From assembly GCA_903866355.1 (NCBI GenBank), contig CAIPNE010000776.1, positions 1 to 8,816 of the forward strand: a DNA stretch of 8,816 bases. The letters run 5' to 3'. Under the pieces are notes generated by a model. It saw nothing but the letters and a program-made list of their open reading frames with translations. It was not told where the DNA came from and made no database searches. Position numbers and translations under genes: made by a program. Origin of the DNA: an uncultured Gammaproteobacteria bacterium. GTDB taxonomy: Bacteria > Pseudomonadota > Gammaproteobacteria > Ga0077536. Position 1 is the stretch's first letter. Every line of letters starts with the position of its first letter. Of this stretch, positions 1-5,823 are shown in pieces.

Positions 1-30
1 GAAGGTCACCGCGCCGCCCGCAAACTCTAG
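1..30 (+). CDS. Possible C-terminal tail of an upstream gene (partial)
   Basis: Read from base 1, the first nine codons give EGHRAARKL followed by TAG at 28-30. This could be the last residues of a gene that begins outside the window. It would lie 18 bp before the next start, on the same strand, as in an operon. Nothing identifies a family and nine codons cannot prove coding, so this is only a possibility. Confidence 0.25.
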   Translation, partial: EGHRAARKL

Positions 31-48
31 GCAACAGGACCTGACCCC

Positions 49-1008
49 ATGCCCATCCTCGACCCCCAACACGACTTCGGTCATGCCCACGAAGACGCGC
101 CGGACTGGAGCGAGTCTTACTATTTCAACGGTTACTCGCCGGCGAGCGACGTGGGATTTTTTGCGCGCATCGCCATCCGACCTAACGAGCCGCACGTGGA
201 TGGCTTCATCACGCTGTGGCTGCCAGACGGCCGCAGCGTGCGGCTAGCCCACGCCAGCGCCACGGTCGTGCCCGATGTGGGCAGCCCCACGGTGGCGTGT
301 CTGCAGGCCGTGCGTGTCACCCCCATGACGACCTGGCATCTGAGCGGTAGCGGTTGCAGCGACGAGGGCTGCGCCGTCCAGCTGGACCTCACGTTTAGCG
401 CGCTCACCCCCGCCATTGGTGTCGATGCGCAAGGTCGACAAGTGAGCGGTGCAGCCGGTAGCGCGGTCTTGGGTTCCTTGGGGCACGGACACTTTGAACA
501 GTCCGGGTGTTGGCGGGGTGAGGTACAAGTAGACGGCGAACGCTGGCGCTTGGAGGGCCGCGGCAACCGCGATAAATCGTGGGGCCCGCGCCGCTCGGAT
601 GGCGCACACGGCATGCGCTACTGGCGCTGGTTCTCCATGAACTTTGGCGATAAGGTGCATTTGGGCGGCATTCGCGTGGGTTTTGATAACGCCGCCATGC
701 AGCGCGGCTGGTTGTCTCGACAAGGCGAGTTGGTGAGCCTACGCGAACTGACCCTCACCACCCGCCTCGCCGCCGATGGCCTGAGCCAAGCGCACGTCAC
801 CCTCCTTGCCCGCGACAAAGCCGGCGACACCCACACCATCACCGGCGAAGTCCTACGCTGCGCGCCGCTCATCGCCCGCGGGCACGAGCACATGCTCATC
901 GTAGAAGGACTCACCCGCTGGCATTACCAAGGGCTGACCGGTTATGGCATTTGCGAATATGCCCACCAAACCGACGCCGCGGGACGCCCGGTCGTGCCCA
1001 TCGATTAA
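49..1008 (+). CDS. DUF7064/AttH-like lipocalin-fold family protein
   Basis: This 319-aa protein has no signal peptide or membrane segment. Near the N-terminus it carries WSESYYFNGY (residues 20-29), and in the middle the signature GRGNRDKSWGPR (170-181), followed by an aromatic stretch YWRWFSMNFG (191-200) and GGIRVG. The C-terminal end has GLTGYGICEYAHQ (295-307). Glycine-rich G-x-R-D-x-S-W-G-P-R motifs are what I associate with the DUF7064/DUF7065 proteins, which resemble AttH/CrtC-type double-lipocalin folds and often sit near steroid or lipid catabolism genes. That assignment is from memory of the family, and no substrate can be named. An AGGAC sequence at 36-40 is a weak ribosome binding site for the ATG at 49. 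The gene converges on the transaldolase gene with 37 bp between the stops and no clear terminator. The function is unknown. Confidence 0.75.
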   Translation: MPILDPQHDFGHAHEDAPDWSESYYFNGYSPASDVGFFARIAIRPNEPHVDGFITLWLPDGRSVRLAHASATVVPDVGSPTVACLQAVRVTPMTTWHLSGSGCSDEGCAVQLDLTFSALTPAIGVDAQGRQVSGAAGSAVLGSLGHGHFEQSGCWRGEVQVDGERWRLEGRGNRDKSWGPRRSDGAHGMRYWRWFSMNFGDKVHLGGIRVGFDNAAMQRGWLSRQGELVSLRELTLTTRLAADGLSQAHVTLLARDKAGDTHTITGEVLRCAPLIARGHEHMLIVEGLTRWHYQGLTGYGICEYAHQTDAAGRPVVPID

Positions 1009-1045
1009 ACCCGCGGGAAGGCCGCCGCGTAAAAGCCCTGCTCCC

Positions 1046-1711
1046 TCAGCCTGGCGGCCGCGCTGCGGCTTCAAACTCCTGCGCGGCGACTAGGGTTTGA
1101 GGGTGGCGCAACAACGCCTCCACTAATGGCGGGGCGAGCGTAAAAGTCTGCAGGCCCGCGCCGGCCAGCCGGCTTAAATCGGTGACGTCCCGCAGGCTGG
1201 CCACCAGCACCCGCAGAGTGGATCCCACCCCGGCGACCACCCGTTGCATCGCAATGACCTCGGCATGGCCGTCGCGTCCGGCATCGCAAATCCGCCCGAG
1301 ATAGGGCGCGGCGTAATCCGCCCCTAGCGCTGCGGCCACCAGCATTTGGCTGGCATCAAAACAGGCGGTAAACGTCACCCGCACGCCGAGTGCCAGCAAC
1401 CGACCTGCCGCTAGGCTGCCCGCATGGGTAATGGGGAGTTTTACACACACCCGCGAAGGGTCGATGGTTGCCAATGCCTGTCCGCAGGCGTAATAGGCCT
1501 CGGCGCTGTCGCCCCAAGCCTGCAAATGAATTTCGCGGGCGCCTAGCCCGGCGGCCTCGTGGGTTAGCGCGCGCAAACTCGCCACAGAACTGGCGAGCCC
1601 TGCGCGCCGCAGCAGCGTGGGATTGGTGGTGATCCCGTAGAACAACCCGCTGGGCAGCCATTCGCGCCAATGCGTGGCGTCGGCCGAGTCCAAAAAAAGC
1701 CGCAGGCTCAT
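1046..1711 (-). CDS. Transaldolase / fructose-6-phosphate aldolase family protein
   Basis: This 221-aa TIM-barrel aldolase is the size of the short FSA/TalC-type transaldolases. It starts with the family's LFLDSAD strand (Asp8). It then has GITTNPTLL (27-35), the Schiff-base lysine in VCVKLPITHAG (Lys91), VTFTACFDASQ (112-122) and the phosphate-side APYLGRICDAG (135-145). These match enzymes that transfer or cleave dihydroxyacetone units in the non-oxidative pentose phosphate pathway or in sugar aldol reactions. Whether it is a true transaldolase or a fructose-6-phosphate aldolase cannot be decided from sequence alone. The frame stays open up to 1840, but that extension lies inside the upstream glutamate synthase-like gene and looks unlike any aldolase. 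The ATG at 1711, directly before SLRLFLDSAD, is therefore the start. No good Shine-Dalgarno is visible. Translation may be coupled to the upstream gene, whose stop is 13 bp away. Confidence 0.88.
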   Translation of the reverse strand: MSLRLFLDSADATHWREWLPSGLFYGITTNPTLLRRAGLASSVASLRALTHEAAGLGAREIHLQAWGDSAEAYYACGQALATIDPSRVCVKLPITHAGSLAAGRLLALGVRVTFTACFDASQMLVAAALGADYAAPYLGRICDAGRDGHAEVIAMQRVVAGVGSTLRVLVASLRDVTDLSRLAGAGLQTFTLAPPLVEALLRHPQTLVAAQEFEAAARPPG

Positions 1712-1724
1712 GGCAACACCACAG

Positions 1725-3374
1725 CTATGCCCGCGCGTGGGAGCGCAGCACGTAGTCGGGCGCGACGAAACTATCGATGTGCGAGGTCTCCCAAAAAACT
1801 TTGAACACTGGGTGATCAGGCACTGAGTCGAGCAACTCACCCGGTCTCAGCCAGCCGTGCAGCGCGGCCAAAGACCGCACCTCGGTGGAGGACACGCGCC
1901 GAATGATGTGCTCCGGCCCCAACTCCTGAGGCTCGGAAAGCCCCGCGGCAGACAACAGCTCTAGCAACGCATGCAGCGTATTGGTGTGCAGTTGTAAAAC
2001 CCGCTCGGCTTTATCCGGCACCACCAAAGCGCGCATGCGCGTGGGGTCTTGGCTGGTCACGCCCGTGGGACACAAGCCCGTGTGGCAGGTCTGCGCTTGC
2101 AAACAGCCCAGCGCAAACATAAAACCCCGCGCCGCGTTACACCAGTCGGCACCCACGGCCAGCGTGCGTGCGATGTCGAAGGCCGTGACCATTTTGCCCG
2201 ACGCGCCAATTTTCACCCGCTGGCGCAGATTGGTGCCCACCAGCGTGTTATGCACCAGCATCAGCCCCTCGCGCAGCGGTGCCCCCACGTGGTCGGTGAA
2301 TTCTAGCGGCGCGGCGCCAGTGCCTCCTTCCCCACCGTCCACCACCACAAAATCTGGGGTAATGCCGCTCTCCAGCATCGCCTTCACCAGGCCAAACCAT
2401 TCCCATGGATGGCCGATCGCCAGTTTGATACCCACGGGCTTACCGCCGGAGAGTTCGCGCAACTTCGCGACGAACTCGAGTAACTCCAGAGGATTGGAAA
2501 AAGCCGAGTGACGGGCCGGTGACAGGCAGTCAACGCCCACTGGGACGCCCCGCGTAGCAGCGATTTCGGCGGTTACTTTGGCCCCGGGCAAAACACCCCC
2601 ATGGCCCGGCTTGGCACCTTGGGAGAGTTTGATTTCGATCATCCTGACTTGGTCATCGACCGCCTGTTCTTGAAAGCGCACTGGGTCAAAGTGGCCTTGT
2701 TCATCGCGGCACCCAAAATAACCCGAGCCTATTTCCCACACCAAGTCGCCCCCTGCCACGCGGTGATAGCGCGACACCGAACCCTCGCCCGTGTCGTGAT
2801 AGAACCGGCCGCGCCGCGCCCCTTCGTTGAGCGCCAGGATGGCGTTGGACGACAAGGCACCAAAGCTCATGGCCGAAATATTAAACACGCTCGCCGAGTA
2901 CGGTTTGCGGCAAGTCGCCTCACCCACGGTCACCCGGAAATCGTGGCTGGCAATTTTAGTGGGCATCAGCGAGTGATTAATCCACTCGTAGTGGGGGGCA
3001 TAGACATCGAGCTGCGTCCCAAAAGGACGCTTATCGGGGACGCCCTTGGCGCGCTGGTAAATAATGGAGCGTTGGGCCCGTGAGTAGGGCAGCTCCTCGG
3101 TATCGGCTTCAATGAAATATTGGCGAATCTCCGGCCGGATGAGCTCGAAGAAAAACCGGAAGTGGGCCAGCAGCGGATAATTACGGCGGATAGCATGGTG
3201 CGGCTGTTGAAAATCACCCCAGCCCACCAGCGTGAGTGCCGCCAAAATCCCTGCCGACCAAAGCCAATCGGGATCTTGGGTCGCCAGCCCTAGACTCAGC
3301 ACGGTGCCCAAGCCGCACAGTGCCCAAGTCCAGAACCGCTGCGGAAGAATGGCCTCGAGAGTGGTCAACATCAT
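1725..3374 (-). CDS. Membrane-anchored FMN-binding glutamate synthase-family protein
   Basis: This 549-aa protein has two N-terminal hydrophobic segments (about residues 13-31 and 37-52) and then a glutamate synthase central/FMN domain (about 140-470). Visible motifs are SAMSFGALS (167-175), IKLSQGAKPGHGGVLPG (248-264), VVVDGGEGGTGAAP (343-356) and GASGKMVTAFDIARTLAVGAD (390-410). The cysteines C424, C430 and C435 have the C-x5-C-x4-C spacing of the 3Fe-4S site of glutamate synthase large subunits. The glutaminase domain and the GXGXG domain of full GltB are absent, as is usual for this stand-alone family. The real electron donor and substrate are unknown for most members, so the name does not prove glutamate synthesis. 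The transaldolase gene follows 13 bp downstream. The start is a double ATG (3374 and 3371). AGGTG at 3377-3381 is better spaced for the second ATG (5 nt) than for the first (2 nt). Confidence 0.9.
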   Translation of the reverse strand: MMLTTLEAILPQRFWTWALCGLGTVLSLGLATQDPDWLWSAGILAALTLVGWGDFQQPHHAIRRNYPLLAHFRFFFELIRPEIRQYFIEADTEELPYSRAQRSIIYQRAKGVPDKRPFGTQLDVYAPHYEWINHSLMPTKIASHDFRVTVGEATCRKPYSASVFNISAMSFGALSSNAILALNEGARRGRFYHDTGEGSVSRYHRVAGGDLVWEIGSGYFGCRDEQGHFDPVRFQEQAVDDQVRMIEIKLSQGAKPGHGGVLPGAKVTAEIAATRGVPVGVDCLSPARHSAFSNPLELLEFVAKLRELSGGKPVGIKLAIGHPWEWFGLVKAMLESGITPDFVVVDGGEGGTGAAPLEFTDHVGAPLREGLMLVHNTLVGTNLRQRVKIGASGKMVTAFDIARTLAVGADWCNAARGFMFALGCLQAQTCHTGLCPTGVTSQDPTRMRALVVPDKAERVLQLHTNTLHALLELLSAAGLSEPQELGPEHIIRRVSSTEVRSLAALHGWLRPGELLDSVPDHPVFKVFWETSHIDSFVAPDYVLRSHARA

Positions 3375-3403
3375 GTCACCTGAAGTTAGCTTGGGGTGCC
3401 CGC

Positions 3404-3409
3404 ATCATA
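3404..3409 (-). promoter_or_regulatory. Candidate -10 box for the glutamate synthase-like/transaldolase pair
   Basis: On the minus strand this reads TATGAT, 5 of 6 matches to the sigma-70 -10 consensus. It would place transcription start near 3397, giving a 5' leader of about 22 nt before the ATG at 3374. No convincing -35 hexamer lies 17 nt upstream (CGCAGG), so this is a moderate candidate only. Confidence 0.4.
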
Positions 3410-3582
3410 GCGCGGGCTGGCGCGGTCCTGCGTCTGGCTTTCAGGGTGCGCGAGCGGTGGACCATTTGCCGGCCGCCGGCCCAACCCGTGCCGCAGCGCC
3501 ACCCGCTCATCGGCACTGTGGTGCGGGTCGGTGCGCAGCTAGCCACCCCACCCAGCAGCCTTTTACGGGGGAGTTGGGCGTC

Positions 3583-3596
3583 ACTATTTCAATAGT
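3583..3596. promoter_or_regulatory. AT-rich palindrome, possible operator
   Basis: ACTATT-TC-AATAGT is a perfect 6+6 inverted repeat with a 2-nt centre. The spacing is too tight for a full RNA hairpin but typical of a dimeric repressor site. It stands out as AT-rich in GC-rich DNA. It overlaps a weak promoter-like pair, TTTACG (3562-3567), 17 nt, TATTTC (3585-3590). The regulator is unknown. Confidence 0.3.
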
Positions 3597-3637
3597 CTTT
3601 TCGCTCGGAGACACCTCAATCGGGTGGCGCAAAGCAC

Positions 3638-3661
3638 CCACGCCCAGCACTCGGGGCGTGG
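3638..3661 (+). repeat. Perfect 8-bp hairpin
   Basis: CCACGCCC (3638-3645) and GGGCGTGG (3654-3661) pair fully around the 8-nt loop AGCACTCG. GGGTG at 3622-3626 can instead pair with CACCC at 3635-3639, so two structures could compete for the left arm. No poly-T follows directly. Confidence 0.4.
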
Positions 3662-3714
3662 CAGCGCCAAGGTCTCAAAGCTGGGCGCGAAGGCGCAAAC
3701 ACCGGTGCGTGCTT

Positions 3715-3744
3715 GCCGCCCGCGGGCCGGCCCCATTTTTTTTT
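3715..3744 (+). terminator. Candidate intrinsic terminator upstream of the hibernation-factor gene
   Basis: GCCGCC (3715-3720) can pair with GG (3725-3726) and CGGC (3728-3731), with one bulged base and a CGCG loop. CCCA and then nine T (3736-3744) follow. If active, it would end a plus-strand transcript about 85 nt before the GTG start at 3829, as a small-RNA end or an attenuator. The stem is short and 4 nt separate it from the T-run, so confidence is modest. Confidence 0.35.
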
Positions 3745-3781
3745 GGTGCCCAACCGTCACGTAGGAATAGCCGCGCGGGCC

Positions 3782-3797
3782 ACTAGAGGACTAGAGT
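3782..3797 (+). repeat. Tandem 8-nt repeat before the hibernation-factor gene
   Basis: ACTAGAGG (3782-3789) is followed directly by ACTAGAGT (3790-3797). It lies in the leader just upstream of the ribosome binding site. It may be chance or a small binding element. Confidence 0.3.
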
Positions 3798-3813
3798 GAA
3801 CCTCGTCATCTTC

Positions 3814-3831
3814 AAAGGAGATCATCGCGTG
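3814..3831 (+). promoter_or_regulatory. Strong ribosome binding site that fixes the GTG start at 3829
   Basis: AAAGGAG at 3814-3820 lies 8 nt before the GTG at 3829-3831, an ideal Shine-Dalgarno spacing. The alternative in-frame GTG at 3796 has no such signal and would place this Shine-Dalgarno inside the coding region. Confidence 0.8.
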
Positions 3832-4395
3832 CAGATTCCACTCGAGATTACTTTTCGCAATGTCGATCACTCGGTAGCTTTAGATGCTCGCGTGCGCACG
3901 CTCGCCAACAAACTAGAACGCTACTGCGACCACATCACCCGCTGCCGAGTCGTGGTCGAACAATTGCATCGACACCACCAACACGGCAACCACTATCACG
4001 TTCGAATCGACGTCACCGTGCCAACGCAAGAGTTGGTCGCTAATCGCGAACCCGCCGGCAACCATGCGCACGTAGATGTTTATGTCGCGCTACGCGACGC
4101 CTTCGACGCCATGCGTCGACAGTTACAAGATTATCGCCAGCGCCAACGCGGAGAAGTCAAAACACATGTCACCCTGCCAGACGGCCACGTGGCGGAGCTC
4201 TATCCCAAAAAAGACTTTGGTCGCATCACCACGGTCGACGGCCGGCTTATTTATTTTCATCGCAACAGCGTAATAGAAGGAAATTTTGATGCCTTAACAA
4301 CGGGCGACGAAGTGGAGTTCTCCGAAGAGTTAGGCGACGAGGGCCCTCAAGCCAGCGCGGTGAGAATTACCGGGCGGCGCACGGGCGACGATTAA
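3829..4395 (+). CDS. HPF/RaiA-like ribosome hibernation factor fused to a cold-shock domain
   Basis: The protein is 188 aa from the GTG at 3829. The N-terminal part (1 to about 105) begins MQIPLEITFRN once the start is read as Met and shows the beta-alpha-beta-beta-beta-alpha pattern of HPF/RaiA/YfiA proteins, which bind the 30S decoding region and silence ribosomes in stationary phase or stress. A basic, His-rich strand (HRHHQHGNHYHVRI, 47-60) lies in the middle. The C-terminal part (about 121-181) is a cold-shock/S1-like OB fold with the RNP-type strands KKDFGRIT (127-134) and LIYFHRNSV (140-148), then GDEVEF and GPQASAVRI. The fusion would let one protein bind the ribosome and single-stranded RNA. 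That combined role is inference. HPF-CSD fusions are known in proteobacteria. Residues MNLVIFKGDHR encoded from 3796 do not belong to the family, which supports the later start. Two terminator-like structures follow. Confidence 0.88.
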   Translation: MQIPLEITFRNVDHSVALDARVRTLANKLERYCDHITRCRVVVEQLHRHHQHGNHYHVRIDVTVPTQELVANREPAGNHAHVDVYVALRDAFDAMRRQLQDYRQRQRGEVKTHVTLPDGHVAELYPKKDFGRITTVDGRLIYFHRNSVIEGNFDALTTGDEVEFSEELGDEGPQASAVRITGRRTGDD

Positions 4396-4416
4396 ATAAT
4401 TCAATCCCGGAATTTG

Positions 4417-4481
4417 GGGGCGGGTCTTGCGTTTTATCTTTAAATTTATGCAAGACCCGCCCCAATCTTCTGGTTTTTTTT
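4417..4481 (+). terminator. Perfect 14-bp stem-loop with poly-T, terminator of the hibernation-factor gene
   Basis: GGGGCGGGTCTTGC (4417-4430) pairs without a mismatch with 4450-4463 around a 19-nt AT-rich loop. Eight T follow at 4474-4481, about 10 nt after the stem, which is further than usual. It lies 21 bp after the stop at 4395. The minus-strand reading has no T-run after the stem, so it should act on the plus strand. Confidence 0.6.
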
Positions 4482-4489
4482 CGCACAAA

Positions 4490-4515
4490 CCTCGGCAGCA
4501 GCCTGAGGGTTTTTT
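4490..4515 (+). terminator. Second, tandem intrinsic terminator
   Basis: CCTCGG (4490-4495) pairs with CTGAGG (4503-4508), including one G-T pair, around the 7-nt loop CAGCAGC. One G and then six T (4510-4515) follow. The layout is more canonical than that of the larger stem upstream and may be the main stop, with the first acting as a pause or 3'-end stabiliser. Confidence 0.55.
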
Positions 4516-4677
4516 CTCACCCAAAATACGCCGCAAGGTTCGTGCTGGTACTGGCAGCCGGATCAACGATCCGCCCAACATCGGAATTCTCTACCCGATG
4601 AGAGCCCATGACGTCGCATCAAAAAACCGGCCTTTCCAAATCACACCGAATCGACCCAGTAACGCGATTTTTACCCG

Positions 4678-4694
4678 CCTCGCCGATGGCGAGG
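4678..4694. repeat. Perfect 7-bp hairpin
   Basis: CCTCGCC and GGCGAGG pair around the 3-nt loop GAT. No T-run follows, so it is not an intrinsic terminator in either direction. Its role is unknown. Confidence 0.35.
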
Positions 4695-4810
4695 TCAACC
4701 GCAGAAGGCGCTGACAGTTGCCCAACCTGCGGTGCTGTGTTGGACACGGGATAGTCATCGAGATCCCCAGCAGCGGCAGTGACCCGCGTTAAACCGCCGC
4801 GCTGGCCGTA

Positions 4811-4889
4811 CCCACGAGGTGTCCATGGGCGGGACTAAGACCTGCCCTGTTCCAAGGTGACCCACCAAAATTATTGAACCCCACGAGGT
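4811..4889 (+). repeat. 10-nt direct repeat in the GST leader
   Basis: CCCACGAGGT occurs at 4811-4820 and again at 4880-4889, 69 bp apart. The two copies flank the inner part of the predicted rod structure, so they could compete for the same pairing partners. Confidence 0.35.
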
Positions 4890-4907
4890 CGCCCACGCTG
4901 TGGCACC
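4818..4907 (+). promoter_or_regulatory. Possible rod-shaped RNA leader of the GST gene
   Basis: Hand pairing gives a nested series: GGTG (4818-4821) with CACC (4904-4907), CCA (4823-4825) with TGG (4901-4903), TGGGCG (4826-4831) with CGCCCA (4890-4895), ACCT (4840-4843) with AGGT (4886-4889), GTTC (4849-4852) with GAAC (4876-4879), and GGTG (4856-4859) with CACC (4863-4866). It ends 35 nt before the GST ATG. A local hairpin GGGCGGG/CCTGCCC (4827-4847) is a competing fold. This is inference from pairing only, and no known riboswitch class was recognised. Confidence 0.25.
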
Positions 4908-4942
4908 ATGCTGACTTCACGGGGAGCAACCAAGAGAAAAAA

Positions 4943-5779
4943 ATGACTATCGAAGCAACTGACATCAAACTCAACTACCTCACCATTGGCGAGGCGCGTG
5001 CCATGAGTGGCTTACGCATGGTGCTGGGGGCCTACGCCATCCCTGGGCCGTGGCGGGAATCCTGCAAAGGGGTGTACTACGTCAAAGGGCTCCAATACAC
5101 GCCGGTCAAAACCGCAAATTCTGACGCCTCGGACCTCGCCATCGGCATGAACGCCTCGCAGAGCGAGCTGCTGGAATGGACCGGGCAGAGCAGCGCGCCG
5201 GTGGTGGCATGGAACGACGAGCGCCCGCGTGCTAACTGGATCGACCAACTCCACCTCGCCGAGCGCCTCAACCCGGAGCCGGCGCTCATTCCCAGCGATA
5301 CCGAAGAGCGAATCCGGATGTTCGGTTTGGCCAATGAATTGCTGGGCGAAGGCGGGCTGGTGTGGGTGAAGCGTTTGCTGATGGTCCACGACCCGTTGCA
5401 GACATTGCCGCTGGACGATCCGCAGCGCGCATTTTTTAGTTTTTTGGGTGAGAAATACGGCTATACGCCCGCGGCGGCAGAACGCGCGGCGTTGCTCATT
5501 ACTGACATCCTGACACGGTTCGGCGCCCAGCTGGCCGCGCAACACAGCGCCGGCAAGCGCTATCTCATTGGCGATAAACTCAGCGCGCTGGACATCTACT
5601 GGGCGGCGTGCAGCTGCATCCTCTCGCCCCTACCCCCGGAACTCTGCCCCATGGCTGACGGCTTTCGGGGCATCTACGGCAACCGCGATGCGCGCATCGC
5701 CGCTGCCCTCACCCCGGCCTTGCTGGCGCATCGGGATTTTATCTACGCAACCCATCTCGAACTGCCGGTGGTGTTCTAG
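4943..5779 (+). CDS. Glutathione S-transferase-family protein
   Basis: This 278-aa protein is longer than a typical cytosolic GST (about 200-230 aa). The N-terminal part (about 10-110) looks like a divergent thioredoxin fold. GQSSAPVVAWNDERPR (81-96) holds the probable cis-proline, Pro86, followed by the Glu/Asp that usually contacts the glutathione gamma-glutamyl group. The C-terminal part (about 120-278) is all-helical and includes YLIGDKLSALDIYWA (207-221), which fits the GST N-capping S-x-x-D motif. The usual N-terminal catalytic Ser/Cys/Tyr is not obvious, although S39/C41 in the segment PWRESCKG are candidates. The substrate is unknown. The ATG at 4943 is chosen because AAGAG lies just upstream and TIEATDIKLNYL is a sensible start. 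The in-frame ATG at 4874 would add 23 residues from the noncoding leader. The gene ends 44 bp before the next plus-strand gene. Confidence 0.8.
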   Translation: MTIEATDIKLNYLTIGEARAMSGLRMVLGAYAIPGPWRESCKGVYYVKGLQYTPVKTANSDASDLAIGMNASQSELLEWTGQSSAPVVAWNDERPRANWIDQLHLAERLNPEPALIPSDTEERIRMFGLANELLGEGGLVWVKRLLMVHDPLQTLPLDDPQRAFFSFLGEKYGYTPAAAERAALLITDILTRFGAQLAAQHSAGKRYLIGDKLSALDIYWAACSCILSPLPPELCPMADGFRGIYGNRDARIAAALTPALLAHRDFIYATHLELPVVF

Positions 5780-5812
5780 CAACCCCCGACGAGCGGCGGC
5801 GCGCGACTGGGG

Positions 5813-5818
5813 TACACT
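5813..5818 (+). promoter_or_regulatory. Candidate -10 box very close to the split-barrel start
   Basis: TACACT lies only 5 nt before the ATG at 5824, so transcription from it would begin at or next to the start codon. There is no Shine-Dalgarno in the GGCC that separates them. No -35 match is evident in the GC-rich DNA upstream. If used, the mRNA would be leaderless. Confidence 0.3.
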
Positions 5819-5823
5819 CGGCC

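Larger units (their letters stand above)
3410..3828. other. Noncoding interval between divergent genes
   Basis: No reading frame here resembles a protein. The frames that stay open do so because the DNA is GC-rich. The left part (3410-3560) shows nothing I can name. The right part contains an AT-rich palindrome (3583-3596), a perfect 8-bp hairpin (3638-3661), a GC stem followed by nine T (3715-3744) and a tandem 8-nt repeat (3782-3797) before the hibernation-factor gene. This order could fit a small RNA or a regulated 5' leader read on the plus strand, but no RNA family was recognised. Confidence 0.5.
4516..4942. other. Noncoding interval upstream of the GST gene
   Basis: No reading frame here has a recognisable protein. 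Short hairpins follow one another: CGGATC/GATCCG (4559-4573), CCTCGCC/GGCGAGG (4678-4694), ACCGCAG/CTGCGGT (4698-4733), GGGAT/ATCCC (4748-4767), GCGGC/GCCGC (4773-4800) and a longer rod (4818-4907). Such density is partly expected from GC-rich DNA, but it could be a structured leader or a small RNA. No clear promoter was found. Confidence 0.45.

Noticed and set aside
1712..1840. N-terminal extension of the transaldolase reading frame
   Set aside because: It lies inside the upstream flavoprotein gene, its residues do not resemble any aldolase, and the family's first strand starts right after the ATG at 1711.
3232..3786. Open plus-strand frames across the noncoding interval
   Set aside because: Low-complexity, Arg/Pro/Ala-rich translations typical of GC-rich shadows, partly antisense to the glutamate synthase-like gene, with no motif and no ribosome binding site.
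4330..4581. Minus-strand 83-codon frame with repeated EKKP
   Set aside because: The repeat comes from the two poly-T tracts of the tandem terminators read on the other strand.
4427..4714. Plus-strand 95-codon frame after the hibernation factor
   Set aside because: It begins inside the terminator stem, runs through both T-runs and has no Shine-Dalgarno or protein-like pattern.
4818..4907. 6S RNA gene
   Set aside because: The rod-like fold resembles 6S RNA superficially, but the length is too short and I could not match the conserved 6S sequence elements.
4789..4974. Minus-strand 61-codon frame with a signal-peptide-like start
   Set aside because: Its hydrophobic start is antisense to the GST start region. 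No ribosome binding site or homology supports it.
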